NCBI RefSeq assembly: GCF_000327385.1
Contig: NW_008710950.1
Coordinates: 555,167 to 619,166 of the forward strand
DNA: 64,000 bases
Source: Lottia gigantea
Lineage: Eukaryota > Mollusca > Gastropoda > Lottiidae
Direction of reading: 5' to 3'
Shown in pieces: positions 60,723 through 64,000 of this stretch. The position numbers were made by a program, and so were the translations under genes. The notes below the pieces were generated by a model that saw only the letters and a program-made list of their open reading frames with translations, made no database searches and had not been told where the DNA came from. How positions within the stretch are numbered: position 1 is the first letter of the stretch; the number at the start of each line of letters is the position of its first letter.

Positions 60723-61725
60723 ATGACTTTGAAAACTAATATGGCAACAAAATTGCTACTATTGTGTCTAAAAAAGACTGTTCCAGTTAAATGTAATGTT
60801 TCTAACAGGAAACTATCAATGAATAAGATAGACACCAGTGAATTATTTGCAAAGGATAGAACAATTATTTCTAAGCTTTTTTTCTCCACTGTTGATAATG
60901 TAAAAAAGAAACCGAGAAAGATGTTACGAGGTTTGGGAAGTTTATTTGTGTTCACTGGAGCTGCTGTTGGTATAAGTTATTTATTACAATCAGAACAAGA
61001 AAGAAGAAAAATTAGAGTAGCTGTTGGTGGTTTTAAAAGATTTTTTAGGTAAACTTTTAACTGTTATGAATATTCATTTAATTGTGTATATCAGTGGTTC
61101 CCAAACCCTTTTCAGCCTTCACACCCCTGGAGTAATCATTCGAACCCCTCACACCCCCAAAACAATGCACATTCAAAACATAGTAAATTTTATAATTTTT
61201 ATTCAAACTTATTATAATAATCACACATGATATATAATCATGTGGTCGCATTAAGATGCTCAGTTGGATGATCAGTGCTACCCCCAACTCTCCAGTCCCA
61301 CACCCCAAGGGAGTAAAAACACCCCAGGTTAGGAACTAGGGCTGATTCAAGAAACATCTCTTTGTAAAAATACTTTCCACTGAACTGACAATTTACCTTT
61401 ATCTCGCCGAGAGAATTGAAATAATTTTGCGAGGTGACTGTTATTTTTTTCATTTTTCAGATCATTGAAGATTGGATCATTGATATCTTTAGATTATAAA
61501 TGGAATTTATATAATTTAGAAGAAGATGGAGAGGAATATAATATAGCTATTAAAGGATGTCATCAAAGAGCTGCAAATCGTATTTTAGATGGTTGTTTAA
61601 AAAATGGTGGTTTATATATCAAATTAGGACAAGGGCTGGTATCAATGAATCATATATTACCAAGTGAATATATCAATACATTAGTACAGTTACAAGATAA
61701 AGCTTTAAAACGAGGTCCGCATGAG
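60723..61725 (+). CDS. ADCK5: AarF domain-containing kinase 5, 5' part (two exons)
   Basis: Exons 60723-61048 and 61461-61725 join in phase 2 (AG|A, Arg109) and give the first 197 residues. The second exon ends at GAG|GTAACC, so the gene continues beyond the window. Residues 1-70 are basic and suit a mitochondrial presequence; 71-88 (LGSLFVFTGAAVGISYLL) is a membrane segment. Exon 2 carries SLDYKW, CHQRAA, NGGLYIKLGQG (the KxGQ motif of the UbiB/ADCK family, residues 163-166) and DKALKRG, in the order and spacing of human ADCK5. The kinase-like catalytic half is not in the window. Start could be Met1 or Met7; an in-frame TAA precedes at 60711. A TTTTTGTCAG acceptor at 60677 suggests an upstream 5' UTR exon. 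Confidence 0.9.
61093..61340. mobile_element. Possible hAT-like MITE in ADCK5 intron 1
   Basis: Left end CAGTGGTTCCCAAACC is typical of hAT-type termini. The right side holds a loose inverted counterpart (CCCCAGGTTAGGAACTAGGG). No 8-bp target duplication was found, so limits and class are tentative. Confidence 0.35.
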
Positions 61726-61778
61726 GTAACCACATCATTTATCTACTTTTATGCTCCTTCTTTACAAAAAAGATTCTT

Positions 61779-62810
61779 TTTTATACGCCAACATGAAATG
61801 GGGGGCGTATATTGCCGTCATCCATTTCCGTCATCCATTTCCGTCGGTTCGTCCGTCCACAATTGCTCGTAAACACTCTACAAGGCTCAATTCTTGACTG
61901 ATTTCAACGAAACTTAGTATGGTTGTTTGTTATCACCCAAGGATGAACCCTATTGAAAATCAGACGAATCGAAAAAATATTTACTATGAGTTATTGCCCT
62001 TGTTCTTGAAACGCTCGTAAACACTCTAGAAGGCACAATTTTTGATGGATTTTGACGAAACTTGGTGTGAGTGTTTGTAATCGACCAAGGATAAACCCTA
62101 TCGAAAATCAAAAAAATTTAAACATATTTAGTATTAGTTATTGCCCTTGTTCTTGAAAACACGTTCAATTTTTAGTTCGTAAACACTCTAAAAGGCACAA
62201 TTCTTGACGGGTTTTGACGAAACTTGGCATGAGTGTTGGTTATCACCCATGGATAAACCGTATTGAAAAACAGAAAAATTGAAAAATATTTAGTATGAGT
62301 TATTGCCCTTGTTCTTGAAAACGCGTTAAAATTTTAGCTTGTAAACACTCTAGAAGGGACAATTCTTGACGGATTTTGACGGAACTTGGCTTGAGTGTTT
62401 GTTATCATCCAAGGATAAAGCCTATTGAAAATCAGAAAAATAAAAAAATATTTAGTATGAGTTATTGCCCTTGCTCTTGAAAACTCGTTCAATTTGTAGC
62501 TCATAAAAACTCTAGAAGGCATGATTCTTGCCAAATTTTGACAAAACTTGGTTTTATTATTCATTACCGCGCTGAAGATTGAATATTTGTCTTCTAGAGC
62601 TTTCATGAGCTAAAGATTGAACACGTTTTCAAGAACAAGGGCAATAACTCATACCCAATATTATTCAGTATTGCCTAAATAGTTCAAAAGAAGTGTATGA
62701 CTGAAGGTTGAATATTTCATACTGGTGATTGTTACTGTACTGCTAAACATTTATGTTCAAAATCAAAGCTGCCAGTGGGCGTATATTACCTTGCCTGGCA
62801 AGCTATCTTT
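61779..62810 (-). mobile_element. Pearl/HINE-like element, subfamily A, inverted, about five core units
   Basis: Read on the plus strand it starts with the terminal hairpin (TATACGCCAACATG..GGGGGGCGTATA), runs through about five core units, and ends GTGGGCGTATATTACC followed by CTTGCCTGGCAAGCTATCTT. Both ends are present. It lies in ADCK5 intron 2, about 50 bp after exon 2. Confidence 0.7.
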
Positions 62811-62845
62811 CTTAGATTAAGCGATCTGGTTTCGTCTTGTCAGTT

Positions 62846-64000
62846 TTATATATGAAATTGGGGGCGTATAATGGCGTCACCCATGTCCGTCGGTCCGTAC
62901 GGGCGTACGTCGGTCCGTCCACAATTGCTCGTAAACATTCTACAAGACACAATTCTTGACGGATTTTGACAAAACTTGGGATGAGTGTTCGTAATCACCC
63001 AAGAATGAACCCTATTGAAAATCAGAAGAATCGAAAAATATTTAGTATGAGTTATTGCCCTTGTTCTTGAAAACGCGTTCAATTTTGAGCTCGTAAACAC
63101 TCTAGAATGGACAATTCTTGATGGATTTTGATGAAACTTGGCATGAGTGTTTGTTATCAACCAAGGATAAACCCTATTGAAAATCAGAAGAATCGAAAAA
63201 TATTTAGTATGAGTTATTGCCCTTGTTCTTGAAAACGTTTCAATTTTTAGCTTGTAAACACTCTAGAAGGAACAATTCTTGACGGATTTTGATGAAACTT
63301 GATGTGAGTGTTCGTAATTACCCAAGGATGAACCCTATTGAAAATCAGAAGAATCGAAAAATATTTAGTATGAGTTATTGCCCTTGTTTTTAAAACGCGT
63401 TCAATTTTTAGCTTGTATACACTCTAGAAGGGACAATTCTTGATGGATTTTGACAAAACTTGGTTTTATTATTCAGTCCAGCGCTGAAGATTGAATATTT
63501 GTCTTCTACCAAGGATAAACCCTATTGAAAATCAGGAGAATTGAAAAATATTTAGTATAAGTTATTGCCCTTGTTCTTGAAAACGTTTCAATTTTTAGCT
63601 CGTAAACACTCTAGAAGGAACAATTCTTGCCAGATTTTGACGAAACTTGGTGTGAGTGTTCGTAATCACCCAAGGATGAACCTTATTGAAAATCAGAAGA
63701 ATAGAAAAGTATTTAGTATGAGTTATTGCCCTTGTTCTGGAAAACGCGTTTAATTTTTAGCTTGTAAACACTCTAGAAGGGACAATTCTTGACAGATGTT
63801 GACAAAACTTGGTTTTATTATTCAGTCCCGCGCTGAAGATTGAATATTTGTCTTCTAGAGTTTTCACGAGCTAAAGATTGAACACGTTTTCAAGAACAAG
63901 GGCAATAACTCATACTCAATATTATTCAGTATCACCCTAAAGAGTTCAAAAGAAGTGTATGACTGAAGGTTGAATAGATATTTTTATTCAAAATCAAAGC
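62846..64000 (-). mobile_element. Pearl/HINE-like element, subfamily A, inverted, runs off the window
   Basis: Begins with a decayed terminal hairpin (ATATGAAATTGGGGGCGTATA) and continues with six or more core units to the window edge. It is in tandem and same orientation with the element at 61779-62810, inside ADCK5 intron 2. Confidence 0.65.

Noticed and set aside
62334-63160. Minus-strand frames with repeated ITNTHAKF..PSRIV phrases
   Set aside because: They are translations of the pearl-like core unit, frame-shifted between units, with no sign of selection as protein.

Overview
The window is animal nuclear DNA: AT-rich, intron-bearing, gene-poor and dense in repeats. It most likely comes from a mollusc. 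The reasons are many elements with tandem 150-170 bp cores (a build I associate with the bivalve 'pearl' family), a tRNA-derived SINE, and short vertebrate-like gene models split by repeat-filled introns. I cannot fix the species. Four host genes or gene parts are well supported: CIMIP1 (plus strand, 32880-35755, three exons), a secreted Pro/Thr-rich mucin-like protein (minus strand, 51140-44514, four exons), CYP51 (plus strand, 55117-56604, one coding exon) and the first two coding exons of ADCK5 (plus strand, 60723-61725, running off the window).

Layout. 1-26.3 kb is mostly non-coding: scattered repeats, a SINE with a perfect target duplication, a foldback element, and several minus-strand segments that look like exons by open frame, splice sites and phase but which I cannot name. 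A CpG-richer promoter-like block at about 26.35-26.45 kb heads one candidate gene. 26.4-32.7 kb holds a hAT-type MITE and a pearl-like repeat split by a truncated Ty3/gypsy-like fossil. 32.8-35.8 kb is CIMIP1, a ciliary microtubule inner protein gene. A fossil integrase element lies in its first intron and an RFX X-box-like site lies about 100 bp upstream of its ATG. 36.0-44.2 kb is a repeat built of TTGTGTT palindromes, split by a BEL/Pao LTR element with near-identical LTRs and a 5-bp target duplication; an unsplit sister copy of the repeat lies at 46.3 kb. 44.5-51.1 kb is the mucin-like gene, whose 5.5-kb first intron carries that sister repeat and a decayed DDE-transposase-like gene. 52-54.2 kb and 57.5-59.4 kb hold pearl-like repeats and two nested families of TIR elements with palindromic interiors. 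55.1-56.6 kb is CYP51. 60.4-64 kb is a SINE remnant and the 5' part of ADCK5, with more than 2 kb of inverted pearl-like repeats in its second intron.

The host genes are functionally unrelated (axoneme structure, a secreted coat-type protein, sterol synthesis, a mitochondrial UbiB-family protein) and show no sign of operon-like organisation. The most unusual signal is a set of three repeat families, unrelated in sequence, that share one design: an interior made almost wholly of short tandem palindromes. Two of the three have clean terminal inverted repeats and target duplications.
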